From assembly GCA_030656145.1 (NCBI GenBank), contig JAUSOF010000081.1, forward strand, positions 1 to 64,000: a DNA stretch of 64,000 nucleotides. The letters run 5' to 3'. This DNA comes from Pseudomonas sp. (GTDB taxonomy: Bacteria; Pseudomonadota; Gammaproteobacteria; Pseudomonadales; Pseudomonadaceae). The notes below the pieces were generated by a model that did no database searches, had not been told where the DNA came from, and saw only the letters and a program-made list of their open reading frames with translations. Each line of letters opens with the position of its first letter. Position 1 is the first letter of the stretch. Shown here in pieces: positions 53,911 to 63,868 of the stretch. The position numbers and the translations under genes were made by a program.

Positions 53911-54864
53911 ATGTTCACACGAAACACCCTGGGACTCGTTGGCGCCGCACTCTGCGGCGCCCTCTTTCTGAGTGGCTGTGCCAACCAGTTGCCACAACGC
54001 AGCGAGCATGAGGAGCGCGTCGAGCGCATTTTGCTGGACCACAGCCTGCAAATAGACGCTGGCGAGCCACGCGTACTGGAATTGCCACAGCGGCGGGTGC
54101 GGGTGCACGAGCAGAAAACGTTTGAAGTGACTGCCTTCGAGGTCACGCGTCGCTATGACCGCTACACACCTTACCAACCCTGGCGCGAGCTCTATGAGGT
54201 GCCGCTCGGTGCAGTGGCCGTGGTCGCAGGTATCGGCGCCAACGCACTCAATGTGGTGTTGCTCGGCAGGCTGCCGGACAGTGCCACCAAGGACTGGATC
54301 AGCTATGGCTTCGCCGGGCTCAATCCATTCATGAACGTCGAGTCCAACGGCCGCTCACAACAGAACCTCGCCAGCCTCGACGAACAACGCCAAGATGCCC
54401 GCATGGAATACTCCAGCCTGCCCTGGGCCGAGCGCTCGGTCCTGGTCAAAGCCAACGAGCAAACCCATGAGCTGCTGACCGACCGCAACGGCGTGCTGCG
54501 CCTCAACCTGCTCGACAGCCCCTTTGCCGAGCAGGATATCAGCCGCATCGGCACCCTGCAGTTGAGCGTTGCAGATTCGCAGGGCTCGATCCAAGCGGAT
54601 GCAGCCCTAATGGTCAGCCGCACCCTGCGCGGCAAGCTGCAGGAAGCGCACACGCTGATCTACGATGACCTGGAAGGCGACGATGTCGAACAATGGGTGC
54701 ACAGGGTCAAGCGCCTGTCTGAGCTGGGCCTGGAAGAAGAAGCCAGCGAGCTGGAACAGAGCCTGATCGAGCTGACCCGCAACGACCCCGAACTGCAGGA
54801 GAGCTTTTTGCTGGCCCTGATGCAGGATGCCGGGCGCCTGGTTGCCGACCCCGGCAACGACTGA
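53911..54864 (+). CDS. Conserved lipoprotein of unknown function
   Basis: 317 residues with a lipoprotein signal (ALCGALFLSGC) and lipidated Cys24. No known domain is recognised; a hydrophobic stretch VPLGAVAVVAGIGANALNVV lies near residue 105, followed by a mostly charged, helical C-terminal part (VKRLSELGLEEEASELEQSL). It starts 24 bp after proS and is followed 8 bp later by a transglycosylase gene, suggesting an envelope role. Function not inferred. Confidence 0.8.
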   Translation: MFTRNTLGLVGAALCGALFLSGCANQLPQRSEHEERVERILLDHSLQIDAGEPRVLELPQRRVRVHEQKTFEVTAFEVTRRYDRYTPYQPWRELYEVPLGAVAVVAGIGANALNVVLLGRLPDSATKDWISYGFAGLNPFMNVESNGRSQQNLASLDEQRQDARMEYSSLPWAERSVLVKANEQTHELLTDRNGVLRLNLLDSPFAEQDISRIGTLQLSVADSQGSIQADAALMVSRTLRGKLQEAHTLIYDDLEGDDVEQWVHRVKRLSELGLEEEASELEQSLIELTRNDPELQESFLLALMQDAGRLVADPGND

Positions 54865-54872
54865 ACCGGATC

Positions 54873-55445
54873 ATGGCTGTGCGCCTGTGCCTGACGCTGC
54901 TGATTGCACTGCTGTGCCTGCCCAGCCAGGCCAACCTGCGCCAGGCACCCGAGCCGGAACTGCGGGCGCTGCTGCAACGCACCGCCGCCGAAGCCGACAG
55001 CTTTCAGGACCGCTTCGATGCGGAGGTCTGGCTGCTGGACATGTCGACCCGCCTGACGCGCTATATCCCTGACGCTGAAGAACGCCTGACCCTGCTCAGG
55101 CTGGTACACCGCGAAGCCAGCAAGGCTGGCTTGCGTCCCGACCTGGTCCTGGCACTGATCCACACGGAAAGCCACTTCGATCGCTTCGCCATTTCCTCGG
55201 CAGGCGCCCAGGGCATGATGCAAGTCATGCCGTTCTGGAAAGCCGAACTCGGCCGTCCGCAGGATAACCTCACCGATAACGCCACCAACCTGCGCTACGG
55301 CTGCACCATTCTCAGTTTCTATTTGCGCAAAGAGAACGGCAACCTGAGCCGCGCCTTGGCCCGCTACAACGGCAGCCTAGGCAAGCAGACCTACCCGGCC
55401 AAGGTCATCGGCTTCTGGCACGACTTCTGGTACGTCAAACCATGA
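54873..55445 (+). CDS. Lytic transglycosylase with SLT domain
   Basis: 190 residues with a signal peptide (LTLLIALLCLPSQA). The SLT domain carries the catalytic Glu in LALIHTESHFDRFAISSAGA and the substrate motif GMMQVMPFW, then RYNGSLGKQTY. Such enzymes cleave peptidoglycan to 1,6-anhydromuropeptides. It lacks a lipobox, so it is probably periplasmic. Cotranscribed with the lipoprotein gene upstream. Confidence 0.92.
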   Translation: MAVRLCLTLLIALLCLPSQANLRQAPEPELRALLQRTAAEADSFQDRFDAEVWLLDMSTRLTRYIPDAEERLTLLRLVHREASKAGLRPDLVLALIHTESHFDRFAISSAGAQGMMQVMPFWKAELGRPQDNLTDNATNLRYGCTILSFYLRKENGNLSRALARYNGSLGKQTYPAKVIGFWHDFWYVKP

Positions 55446-55597
55446 CTCGCAGATGAGTGGACGCATCCTCGGTAGGTTCTGAGCTCATGCGCAAGGTCTG
55501 CGGCAACGCAGGTCGAGCGCATAGCTCGCAAAAGACCCCGCCTCGTCTTCGACCCCGCGCTGTCGCGCTGCAAACTGGAGCACTCAAGGAGCAAGAC

Positions 55598-55739
55598 CGT
55601 AGGATGGGTTAGGCGCCCGCAAACTGACCTGCTGCCAGCAGAACAAAGGCGCCGTAACCCATCATCGATATTCGCTATGCCAACGGGTACAGACATAAAC
55701 CGCTTGATGGGTATCGCTGCGCTCAACGCCATCCTACGG
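55598..55739. repeat. MITE-like inverted repeat with a dispersed 34-bp core
   Basis: The ends are inverted: CGTAGGATGG at the left and CCATCCTACG at the right, with inner inverted segments (ATGGGTTAGGCGC and GCGCC-taacccat). The right half (55706-55739) is the reverse complement of 61701-61734 with a single mismatch over 34 bp. No gene is inside. The remainder of 55446-55847 also appears gene-free. Confidence 0.85.
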
Positions 55740-55847
55740 TCACTGGCTCCTACAAGACTTTGTGTCTGATTTTTGATCGTTCCCACGCTCCGCGTGGGCA
55801 TGCAACCCAGGATGCACCCGGCTACATCAACACCAGCCTACATGCCA

Positions 55848-56123
55848 TTAGCGCCGCACGATGAATCCGGCGATCCCCTGCAGCGCCTGCTGCTCCAGCG
55901 CGACTGCGGTGACCTTGGCCTTTGCCGGCCCCTGTTCCAGCCAGGCGGCCAGCTCGCGCACCGCGGACTCCTCGCCTTCAAGCAGCACCTCGACACGGCC
56001 ATCGCTCAGGTTGCGTACCCAGCCATCCAGCTCAAGGCGCTCGGCGTGTTCGGCAGTCGCCTGGCGAAAGAACACGCCCTGCACTTGGCCGCTGACATAA
56101 CCATGTAAGCAAATTCGCTGCAT
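55848..56123 (-). CDS. acyP: Acylphosphatase
   Basis: 91 residues. The phosphate-binding loop and catalytic Arg are in GYVSGQVQGVFFRQATAEHA and the catalytic Asn in DGWVRNLSDGRVEV. Acylphosphatase hydrolyses acyl phosphates such as acetyl or carbamoyl phosphate. It follows the TlpA-like gene by 8 bp and is probably cotranscribed. Confidence 0.95.
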   Translation of the reverse strand: MQRICLHGYVSGQVQGVFFRQATAEHAERLELDGWVRNLSDGRVEVLLEGEESAVRELAAWLEQGPAKAKVTAVALEQQALQGIAGFIVRR

Positions 56124-56131
56124 GCCTCTAC

Positions 56132-56611
56132 CTACCCTCCCGTACGCAAGGTCTGCACCCGCACCAACAGGCTGGCCGCCGTCTGTTCGCCGAGCAAGCG
56201 TTCACGCATTCGCCCCTTGTCATCGACAATATAGGTCACCGGCAACACGGCACTGGGCGGCAGCCCGAAGCGTACGGCCGGATCTTGCTCAAGCACGGTG
56301 AATTCAATGCCCATTGCCTGGGACGCCGTCGCCAAATCCGCGCCCTGCAGACCATCGAAGTTCACCCCCACGACGCTCGCCGATAGGGCCTCAAGCTGCG
56401 GGGCAAGAGCATTCAGTTCGGGAATTTCGCTGCGGCAGGGCGCACACCATTCGGCCCAGTAATTAATCACCAACCACTGGCCTTCCAAACGCTCAGCCGG
56501 TACCTTTCGTCCATGCTGATCGAGGCCGAAATCTTCAGTGCAGCCAGCCAGCATCAAGCCAACGCAAATTCCCATTACCGTACGAATAACGACCTGGAGT
56601 CGTGTTCCCAT
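56132..56611 (-). CDS. TlpA-like thioredoxin lipoprotein
   Basis: 159 residues with a lipoprotein signal (GICVGLMLAGC) and a thioredoxin fold with active site WCAPC in NYWAEWCAPCRSEIPELNAL. The cis-proline region is LPVTYIVDDKG. TlpA/ResA proteins reduce periplasmic disulfides, often for cytochrome maturation; the partner is unknown. The start MGTRLQ is preferred, with AGGA eight bases upstream. Divergent from the PilZ-like gene, with 30 bp between starts, so promoters must overlap. Confidence 0.92.
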   Translation of the reverse strand: MGTRLQVVIRTVMGICVGLMLAGCTEDFGLDQHGRKVPAERLEGQWLVINYWAEWCAPCRSEIPELNALAPQLEALSASVVGVNFDGLQGADLATASQAMGIEFTVLEQDPAVRFGLPPSAVLPVTYIVDDKGRMRERLLGEQTAASLLVRVQTLRTGG

Positions 56612-56641
56612 GCATTCGTTCCTCGTCCACATTGGGTTGAT

Positions 56642-58051
56642 ATGACGCTAGATGCCTTGCGCCTTGAAGTGCCGGACATCCTCGATGAAGACGCGGCGCC
56701 CTTGGCCGATCTTAACGAGCGGTTAGCCCAGGCCCGTTCGCTGCAGCACGAAGATGCACTGCAACTGCTACTCAGCCTGCTGTTCAGGCTCAACCGTAGC
56801 GTCATGACCTTACTCGAAAGGCAACGCGCACTGCAAAACTGCAGCGACGAATATCGACACTATGCTGCAGCCTACCTTGACGGCAGCCCCCCTTCGCCGC
56901 TGTTCGTACGCCTGTGCAACGAGCTCGCCATCGGTTTTAAACGCCTGCTCCTGCAGATTCTCAAAGGCCGGCAACCCTCGCGCCCGCATTTGGCTTGGTG
57001 CCTGTACATGGCCCTGCATTTCCTCGCGCAAAGCCTGCTACGTAACTACCAGCGGTATCAGGAACCGGCGCCCAGCCTGTGGCGTGACAGCCACCTGCTG
57101 TACTGGCTCGGCGAGCATCAGGAGTGCCTGGATGAGCCGGTTGCAGCCGCCTTCCAGCCGGCGCCCGCGTGCACCTTGCGTGGGCTTTACCAGCAGATGC
57201 TGTTGCTCGCCTTGAGCAATCCGTTTCACCTTGCCGAGGGTGAATGCCCGCAGCTATTTGGCGCCCTCGCGCCCTTGGCAGGCCTGGCGCGCTTGCTGCC
57301 CTGGGATGATGAGGGCGACAGCGAGTCTCCGGTTGTCGACCTGACCGAGTCGCAACCGTGCCTTGGCTATGCGCAGCACCCTGATGGCAGCCGCGACTAC
57401 CTGCGGCGCTTCGAACTGGGCGCCTTGCTGGTCGCCCTGCATGATCCCGCCCCGCTGCAGAGTAACGGCGAGCGTCAACTGCTTGAGCGGGTTCGGCATC
57501 ACTGGATGGGCCAGCAACAACGCCGCGATCCTCGCGAAGAGTTTGACCTGACCTGCAACCTGCTGGTGGGTTTGCCAGCCATCCACGCTCAACTACTCGA
57601 GCAGCGGCCTTGCTCCTCGGCAGCCCAGATGCTCGATGCCAGTGCCGGTGGCGCGCGCCTATTGTGCCGCCCCGACCAAGCGGCGCACATGGCAGTAGGG
57701 CAACTGGTGCTCTTGCTGACCAGCAGCCCGACACCGCGCCTGGCCCTGGTTCGCTGGCGTCATCTCAACATTGAGGGCCTGCACTTGGGGTTGCACTACC
57801 TGAAAGGTCTGGCGAAGCCGGTCTGGTTGCGGCGTACGCCCAGCGCACAAACTCACCAAGGCATTTTGCAGAGCACACCAGAGCCTGGTGATGGCTGGCG
57901 TCACGCCCTATGGCTGCCCAACGGGCAATTTGGCGAAGGTGAAAACCTCTGGCTGCAGCAGGCCAACGTGCACAACCAGGTGATTATGCAGCTACCTGCA
58001 GCCGACCTCGGCACAGCCCTGGTCACGCGCCACCCACTGCTCCTGGCCTGA
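56642..58051 (+). CDS. PilZ-like c-di-GMP-binding protein (tentative)
   Basis: 469 residues. The first ~290 are helical without a recognised domain. A PilZ-like region follows: Arg294 to Arg298 in RRDPR (RxxxR) and Asp332 in LDASAGGARLL (DxSxxG-type). The spacing between motifs is longer than usual, so the fold is tentative. If correct, it would bind c-di-GMP made by the cyclases in this window or others. The start at 56642 (MTLDALRLEVPD) is chosen because the longer frame runs antisense into the TlpA-like gene. Confidence 0.7.
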   Translation: MTLDALRLEVPDILDEDAAPLADLNERLAQARSLQHEDALQLLLSLLFRLNRSVMTLLERQRALQNCSDEYRHYAAAYLDGSPPSPLFVRLCNELAIGFKRLLLQILKGRQPSRPHLAWCLYMALHFLAQSLLRNYQRYQEPAPSLWRDSHLLYWLGEHQECLDEPVAAAFQPAPACTLRGLYQQMLLLALSNPFHLAEGECPQLFGALAPLAGLARLLPWDDEGDSESPVVDLTESQPCLGYAQHPDGSRDYLRRFELGALLVALHDPAPLQSNGERQLLERVRHHWMGQQQRRDPREEFDLTCNLLVGLPAIHAQLLEQRPCSSAAQMLDASAGGARLLCRPDQAAHMAVGQLVLLLTSSPTPRLALVRWRHLNIEGLHLGLHYLKGLAKPVWLRRTPSAQTHQGILQSTPEPGDGWRHALWLPNGQFGEGENLWLQQANVHNQVIMQLPAADLGTALVTRHPLLLA

Positions 58052-58178
58052 ACAGCAGAAACTGCGAAACGAATCACAGCCAACGGCGGCCGGGCGCACA
58101 GTTTGCTCGGCACACCCCTGCTTATAATTCATTGCACGTCGTCTCGAGACGCTTCGCCATACGCCTGGAAACCGCACA

Positions 58179-58571
58179 ATGACCCACCCCAACGACACGT
58201 TGATCGGCGCTGCGCCATCGAGCATCGTCGATGCTGCCCGCCTGCTCGTCACGCCCTACGAAGGGCGCGTAGCCGAATACAACATCGCCACCTGGCTGCA
58301 TCTTCCTGGGCTAGCCAATCTGCCCGTGTCCCTACTGGTCAGCTACCGTGATGGCGACAAACACCGCGAGGTCAGCGTGGATCACGGCAAAGTCGGCCCG
58401 CACCACAAGATCCTGCTGTCCGGCGTCGCCAGGCTCCCGGTCAAACACAAGGTCGAAGACATGCGCGTATACCTGCGCTCTGCGGTACTTGCCACGACCC
58501 TGGTGGTCGAAGAGCTGTTCATTCAAGCGCTCGAAGCGCCCCGCCAGGACAACCGCCAAGCGTCAGCCTGA
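58179..58571 (+). CDS. Conserved hypothetical protein
   Basis: 130 residues, starting MTHPNDTLIGAAP. No known domain, signal peptide or membrane helix is seen. The middle reads as a mixed alpha/beta protein (LPVSLLVSYRDGDKHREVSV; VYLRSAVLATTLVVEELF). A GGAAA lies about 9 bases before the start. It stands alone after the PilZ-like gene. The length and codon bias look like a real Pseudomonas gene. Confidence 0.65.
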   Translation: MTHPNDTLIGAAPSSIVDAARLLVTPYEGRVAEYNIATWLHLPGLANLPVSLLVSYRDGDKHREVSVDHGKVGPHHKILLSGVARLPVKHKVEDMRVYLRSAVLATTLVVEELFIQALEAPRQDNRQASA

Positions 58572-58625
58572 GCCTGCAAAATCCCAAGCCCCCACGCAAA
58601 AAAGCCTGGGAAGGTTTGGCTGTGC

Positions 58626-58832
58626 TCAGCCAAAAACTCGCACCGCACAGCTGCCTTGCTCGGCTAACGGCTCTGCTGCGGGTTCTGCGCAATGAGGCAC
58701 CAGCGATGCGGGCCAGTGCGAGAAATGCAGCCCGGTTATTCGATTCAGCCGTTTCAGCGCCTCTTGCGGATCGCGTTGCTGCAAGTGGACCACCTTGCCA
58801 TGAGCGGCGTCACTAAATCGTTCAGTTGTCAT
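58626..58832 (-). CDS. Small conserved hypothetical protein
   Basis: 68 residues beginning MTTERFSDAAHGKVVHLQQR and continuing DPQEALKRLNRITGLHFSHW. AAAGG lies 6 bases before the ATG, and the start of the protein is strongly hydrophilic and orderly, unlike random frames. I recall similar short hypothetical proteins in Pseudomonas but cannot name a family. A possible terminator (AGCC...GGCTTTTTT) follows at about 58598-58625. Confidence 0.5.
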   Translation of the reverse strand: MTTERFSDAAHGKVVHLQQRDPQEALKRLNRITGLHFSHWPASLVPHCAEPAAEPLAEQGSCAVRVFG

Positions 58833-58978
58833 AAAACGCCTTTAGCCCCGATAAGCTGATTACAATCTGCCATAGCAATAGCCAAAAGCGTGCCAGCCTG
58901 CGCTTACCTCAGAAGAGCCCGCGCGCACCAATAGCAATACGCGAAAATCGATGTCACGCCGCAAACTGACACTTTTTG

Positions 58979-60199
58979 TCACTCGGTCACCGGGTTCAGC
59001 CAGTCCGCCAGGCTGCCATCGAACAGCACAGCCTGCTCCTCGTAAAGCCGCTCCAATGCCTGACGCAGTGCCGGATACCAAGGCTCGTCCAGCTGCTCAG
59101 GCAATTGACTGAGTTGCGGTAACGGCCACGGGCTGCGCTTCAGCAGCTGCTGCAGGCTGTAGTGATCGAGATCACGACTCAATACCCACGCTCCCGCGCT
59201 AGTCGGCGCAACCAACTGCTGCTGCTCAAGAAAATCGAGCACCTCCTCCCACTCATGCTCAGGCAACTGCCAGCCCTGACGCTGAACATCGCGCAGCCGC
59301 ACCTTCAGGCCTGACTGCTGCCGCGCATAAAACACCCGCAAGATCCCCATCACCACCAACAACCGCGGCATGGCGCGCTTGCGCCACTGCGGCGACGAGC
59401 TGAGGTTGCACACCAGTTCGGCACCAAATAGCACTATTAACCAAGACAGGTAGATCCACAGAAGGAACAACGGCACCGTGGCGAAGGCGCCATAAATCAA
59501 CTGATAACCCGGAAAGCGCTGCACATAAAAGCCGAACAATGCTTTCGCCACCTCAAACAGCACAGCAGTGAACAGCCCGCCCATCAGGGCATGCCACACA
59601 GGTACCCGCGCATTAGGCACCGTGGCATAGAGCAGAGTAAAAGCCGCCACACTGAACAGCAGCGGCGCAAAACCCAGCAAGGTTTTCGCGCCAATCAACG
59701 CATCAGGACCGGAAATAAGCGACAGCGAAGCTATATAGGTGCTGACCGCGAAACCGGTGCCCAGCAGGATCGGCCCCAGACTCAATATTGCCCAATACAG
59801 CAGAAAACTCGAGACACCCCGGCGCGGCTGACGTACCCGCCAGATGGTGTTGAAGGCTTTTTCTATGGTCACCAGCATCAGGAAGGCAGTAACCGCTAAT
59901 ACGCTCACACCGATCCAGGTCAGTTGACGGGCCTGCGCTGTAAAGTTACGCAGGTACTCCTGAACCATTTCACCGGCCGAAGGCACGAAATTACGGAAAA
60001 TAAAGGTCTGGATTTGCTCACCCGTGCCCTGAAAAGCCGGCACGGCGGAGAGCATGGCAAAGGTCACGGTCATCATCGGCACCACCGCAAACAGGGTGGT
60101 GTAGGTCAGCGCCGCGGCATTGTTGGCACCACGATCAGCGAGAAAGCGCTGCAGCAGAAAACGCCAGAATTCCAACCAGTTGTTCAAACGTTGACGCAT
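58979..60199 (-). CDS. YihY/virulence factor BrkB family membrane protein
   Basis: 406 residues with six membrane helices of the YihY/BrkB (formerly ribonuclease BN) family: the N-terminal [20 protein letters not shown] and [20 protein letters not shown] near the third loop. The C-terminal ~130 residues form a soluble winged-helix-like tail. The family was once called RNase BN by mistake; its function remains unknown. Confidence 0.92.
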   Translation of the reverse strand: MRQRLNNWLEFWRFLLQRFLADRGANNAAALTYTTLFAVVPMMTVTFAMLSAVPAFQGTGEQIQTFIFRNFVPSAGEMVQEYLRNFTAQARQLTWIGVSVLAVTAFLMLVTIEKAFNTIWRVRQPRRGVSSFLLYWAILSLGPILLGTGFAVSTYIASLSLISGPDALIGAKTLLGFAPLLFSVAAFTLLYATVPNARVPVWHALMGGLFTAVLFEVAKALFGFYVQRFPGYQLIYGAFATVPLFLLWIYLSWLIVLFGAELVCNLSSSPQWRKRAMPRLLVVMGILRVFYARQQSGLKVRLRDVQRQGWQLPEHEWEEVLDFLEQQQLVAPTSAGAWVLSRDLDHYSLQQLLKRSPWPLPQLSQLPEQLDEPWYPALRQALERLYEEQAVLFDGSLADWLNPVTE

Positions 60200-60320
60200 G
60201 CCTTCTCCTTAGCGATTAACCAACTGGCCCCAATGCAGACCACAAACACTTCACCCTGTTCAGACTAGCGTGCCGACGCGGTTAGAATAGCCGCCACCTG
60301 ACGCAAGATGCGACCTGCAC

Positions 60321-61676
<1,356 letters not shown>

Positions 61677-61700
61677 CTGCAGCGAGTCAGCGTGTTGCCC

Positions 61701-61830
61701 CCGTAGGATGGCGTTGAGCGGAGCGATACCCATCACAGCGACCTGCGGTCAATCAACAACCTCAGCGGCTGTGCAACCAGTTGATAGGTATCGCTGCGCT
61801 GAAGCCTACGCGCCCCGCCACATCCTACAA
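61701..61830. repeat. MITE-like repeat, second locus of the 34-bp core
   Basis: It begins with CCGTAGGATGGCGTTGAGCG, running to 61734, which matches 55706-55739 in inverted orientation with one mismatch in 34. It ends near 61830 with catcctac, giving inverted ends gtaggatg/catcctac. It lies in the convergent gap between the DUF2069 gene and hda and contains no gene. Confidence 0.85.
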
Positions 61831-61853
61831 AAGCCCTGCGACTGCCAGCCCGG

Positions 61854-61917
61854 ATGGGTTAGCCGCATGCTGGCAGAGCCGCTAACCGCACGGATATCCG
61901 TGCGGCGTACTCCATCA
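61854..61917. repeat. Nested inverted repeats with a 20-bp palindrome
   Basis: GATGG/CCATC frames GTTAGC/GCTAAC, then a perfect 20-bp palindrome CCGCACGGATATCCGTGCGG at 61886-61905. It lies 33 bases beyond the hda stop. It may act as terminator for one strand or be another REP-class repeat. Confidence 0.6.
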
Positions 61918-61949
61918 AGCGCTGGCGGCAACGACCAAGCAATCGGCTG

Positions 61950-62654
61950 CTACCAACCCAGGATTTCTTTGAGAAAGGGAATAGTCAGCTTGCGCTGGGC
62001 CTGCAAGGAGGCCTGGTCCAGTCGTTCAAGCAACTCGAATAGCGCGCTCATGCTGCGCTCGCCCCGGGTCAGGATAAAACGTCCAACCTCATCACTGAGG
62101 TGCAGGCCGCGACGCGAAGCACGCAATTGCAGGGCGCGCAATTTGTCTTCATCGGACAACGACTGCAGCTGGAAGACCAGTGCCAAGGTCAGGCGCGACT
62201 GAAGATCCGCCAGCTTGACTGGCAGCTCGCGCGGCGAACTGCTGGCTGCCAGAAGCAAACGCCTGCCGCTATCGCGCAAGCGATTGAACAGATGAAACAA
62301 CGCCTCTTCCCAATCACTAAGCCCGGCAACGGCATTCAGGTCATCCAGACAGACCAGTTCATACTGTTCCAGGTTATCCAGCATGGTCGGGCCGAGTTCG
62401 ACCAACTCCGCCAGCGGTAGATAAACTGCCGGCTCACCGTTCTGTTCGAAACGCAGACAGGCCGCCTGGAGCAGATGACTACGCCCCACCCCCGCACCAC
62501 CCCACAGATAGATCAGGCTTTCTGCCCAGCCGGCCTCGGCCTCGCACAGACGCTCGACATAGCCAAGCGCCGCGGCATTGGCGCCGGGATAGTAGTTGGC
62601 AAAGGTGGCGTCATCACGCAGACGCACGCCCAAGGGCAGTTGAATGGGTCTCAT
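61950..62654 (-). CDS. hda: DnaA regulatory inactivator Hda
   Basis: 234-residue AAA+ protein homologous to DnaA domain III. The N-terminal clamp-binding motif QLPLGV is present, and the ATP loop reads GGAGVGRSHLLQ. Hda with the DNA-loaded beta clamp promotes ATP hydrolysis on DnaA to prevent re-initiation. It overlaps the upstream AI-2E family gene by four bases, so the two are cotranscribed. Confidence 0.95.
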   Translation of the reverse strand: MRPIQLPLGVRLRDDATFANYYPGANAAALGYVERLCEAEAGWAESLIYLWGGAGVGRSHLLQAACLRFEQNGEPAVYLPLAELVELGPTMLDNLEQYELVCLDDLNAVAGLSDWEEALFHLFNRLRDSGRRLLLAASSSPRELPVKLADLQSRLTLALVFQLQSLSDEDKLRALQLRASRRGLHLSDEVGRFILTRGERSMSALFELLERLDQASLQAQRKLTIPFLKEILGW

Positions 62655-63742
62655 GCAGGGCTGATCGGCTCGTCAGAAGCGCTGGGGGGTTCCCCATAAA
62701 GATCCGAAAGTTTATATAAATCATGCGCATGACGCACTAAAACCATAATCACTGCCGCCACTGGCAACGCCAGGAGCACGCCGGTGAAGCCAAATAGCTG
62801 GCCGCCAGCCATGATCGCGAAGATCACAGCCACAGGATGCAGGCCAATCCGGTCACCCACCAGCCAGGGAGTCAGCAGCATTCCCTCGAGCATCTGCCCG
62901 ACCGTGAAAACGGCGGCAATGGCCAGCAACGGGTAGACATCGCCGCCAAACTGAAACAGGCCGGCGGCCAATGCCGCGCTAATCCCAACCACCACTCCCA
63001 GGTAAGGCACGATGCTGGCCAGGCCCGCCAGCAAGCCGATCAGCAGCCCCAGTTCCAGGCCGATCAGCATCAGACCGAGGGCATACATCACTCCCAGCGC
63101 CAGCATCACCAGCAGCTGCCCGCGCAGGAAGGCGCCGAGTACGTCATGACATTCGCTGGTCAGTTTCACCACCAGGCCTTCGTGATGACGGGGCAATAAG
63201 ACACGCAGTCGGGCGACCAGCAAATCCCAATCGCGCATCAGGTAGAAGCTGACCACCGGAATCAGCAGCAAATTCACCAGCCAGGCCAACAGCGCCAAGC
63301 CCGAGGCCGTGGCCTTTGACAGGAGCATGCCAAGAATGTCGGTGGTTTGACCCAGGTGCTCGGAGAACGCGGCCTTGATCTGATCGAAACGCCAGAAACC
63401 GTCATTTAATCCCAGCTTGGCTTGCACCCAAGGCAACGCTTGATGCTGGGTCCAGTCGAGCATTTGCGGTGCAAGCTCATAGAGGCGCATCAGCTGCTTA
63501 CCCAGCATTGGCACGAGCACTAGCAGCAAAACCGCGAGAATCAGGCTGAACAGGGCGAAGACCACGATCACGCCCCAGGTGCGCGAAAGCTTCCAGCGCT
63601 CAAGCCGATCCACCAAAGGATCACCCAGGTAAGCCAGCAATACGCCGATCAGGAACGGCGAGAGAATCGGCTGCAGCAGATACAGCAGCCAACCGAGCAG
63701 GAGCAGCCCAGCTATCCATAGCCAGCGACGTGAATCAATCAT
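62651..63742 (-). CDS. AI-2E family transporter (second copy)
   Basis: 363 residues with about eight membrane segments and the family signature (GLASIVPYLGVVVGISAALA). It is distinct from the PerM-like gene at 29187-30257. The start MIDSRRWLW is chosen because AGGATTGAG lies just upstream and the earlier ATG lacks protein-like sequence. Upstream of hda with a four-base overlap. Substrate unknown. Confidence 0.88.
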   Translation of the reverse strand: MIDSRRWLWIAGLLLLGWLLYLLQPILSPFLIGVLLAYLGDPLVDRLERWKLSRTWGVIVVFALFSLILAVLLLVLVPMLGKQLMRLYELAPQMLDWTQHQALPWVQAKLGLNDGFWRFDQIKAAFSEHLGQTTDILGMLLSKATASGLALLAWLVNLLLIPVVSFYLMRDWDLLVARLRVLLPRHHEGLVVKLTSECHDVLGAFLRGQLLVMLALGVMYALGLMLIGLELGLLIGLLAGLASIVPYLGVVVGISAALAAGLFQFGGDVYPLLAIAAVFTVGQMLEGMLLTPWLVGDRIGLHPVAVIFAIMAGGQLFGFTGVLLALPVAAVIMVLVRHAHDLYKLSDLYGEPPSASDEPISPA

Positions 63743-63868
63743 GCTCAATCCTCGATTGGTGCAACCGGGCACTCTGCAGGGCCGTGAGTAAACGTCTGGT
63801 AGAGCAACGTGAAATGGGGTGCCACGTGTGACCTATGCGGCCGTCAGTACTCGGCGACCCGCGGCAGT

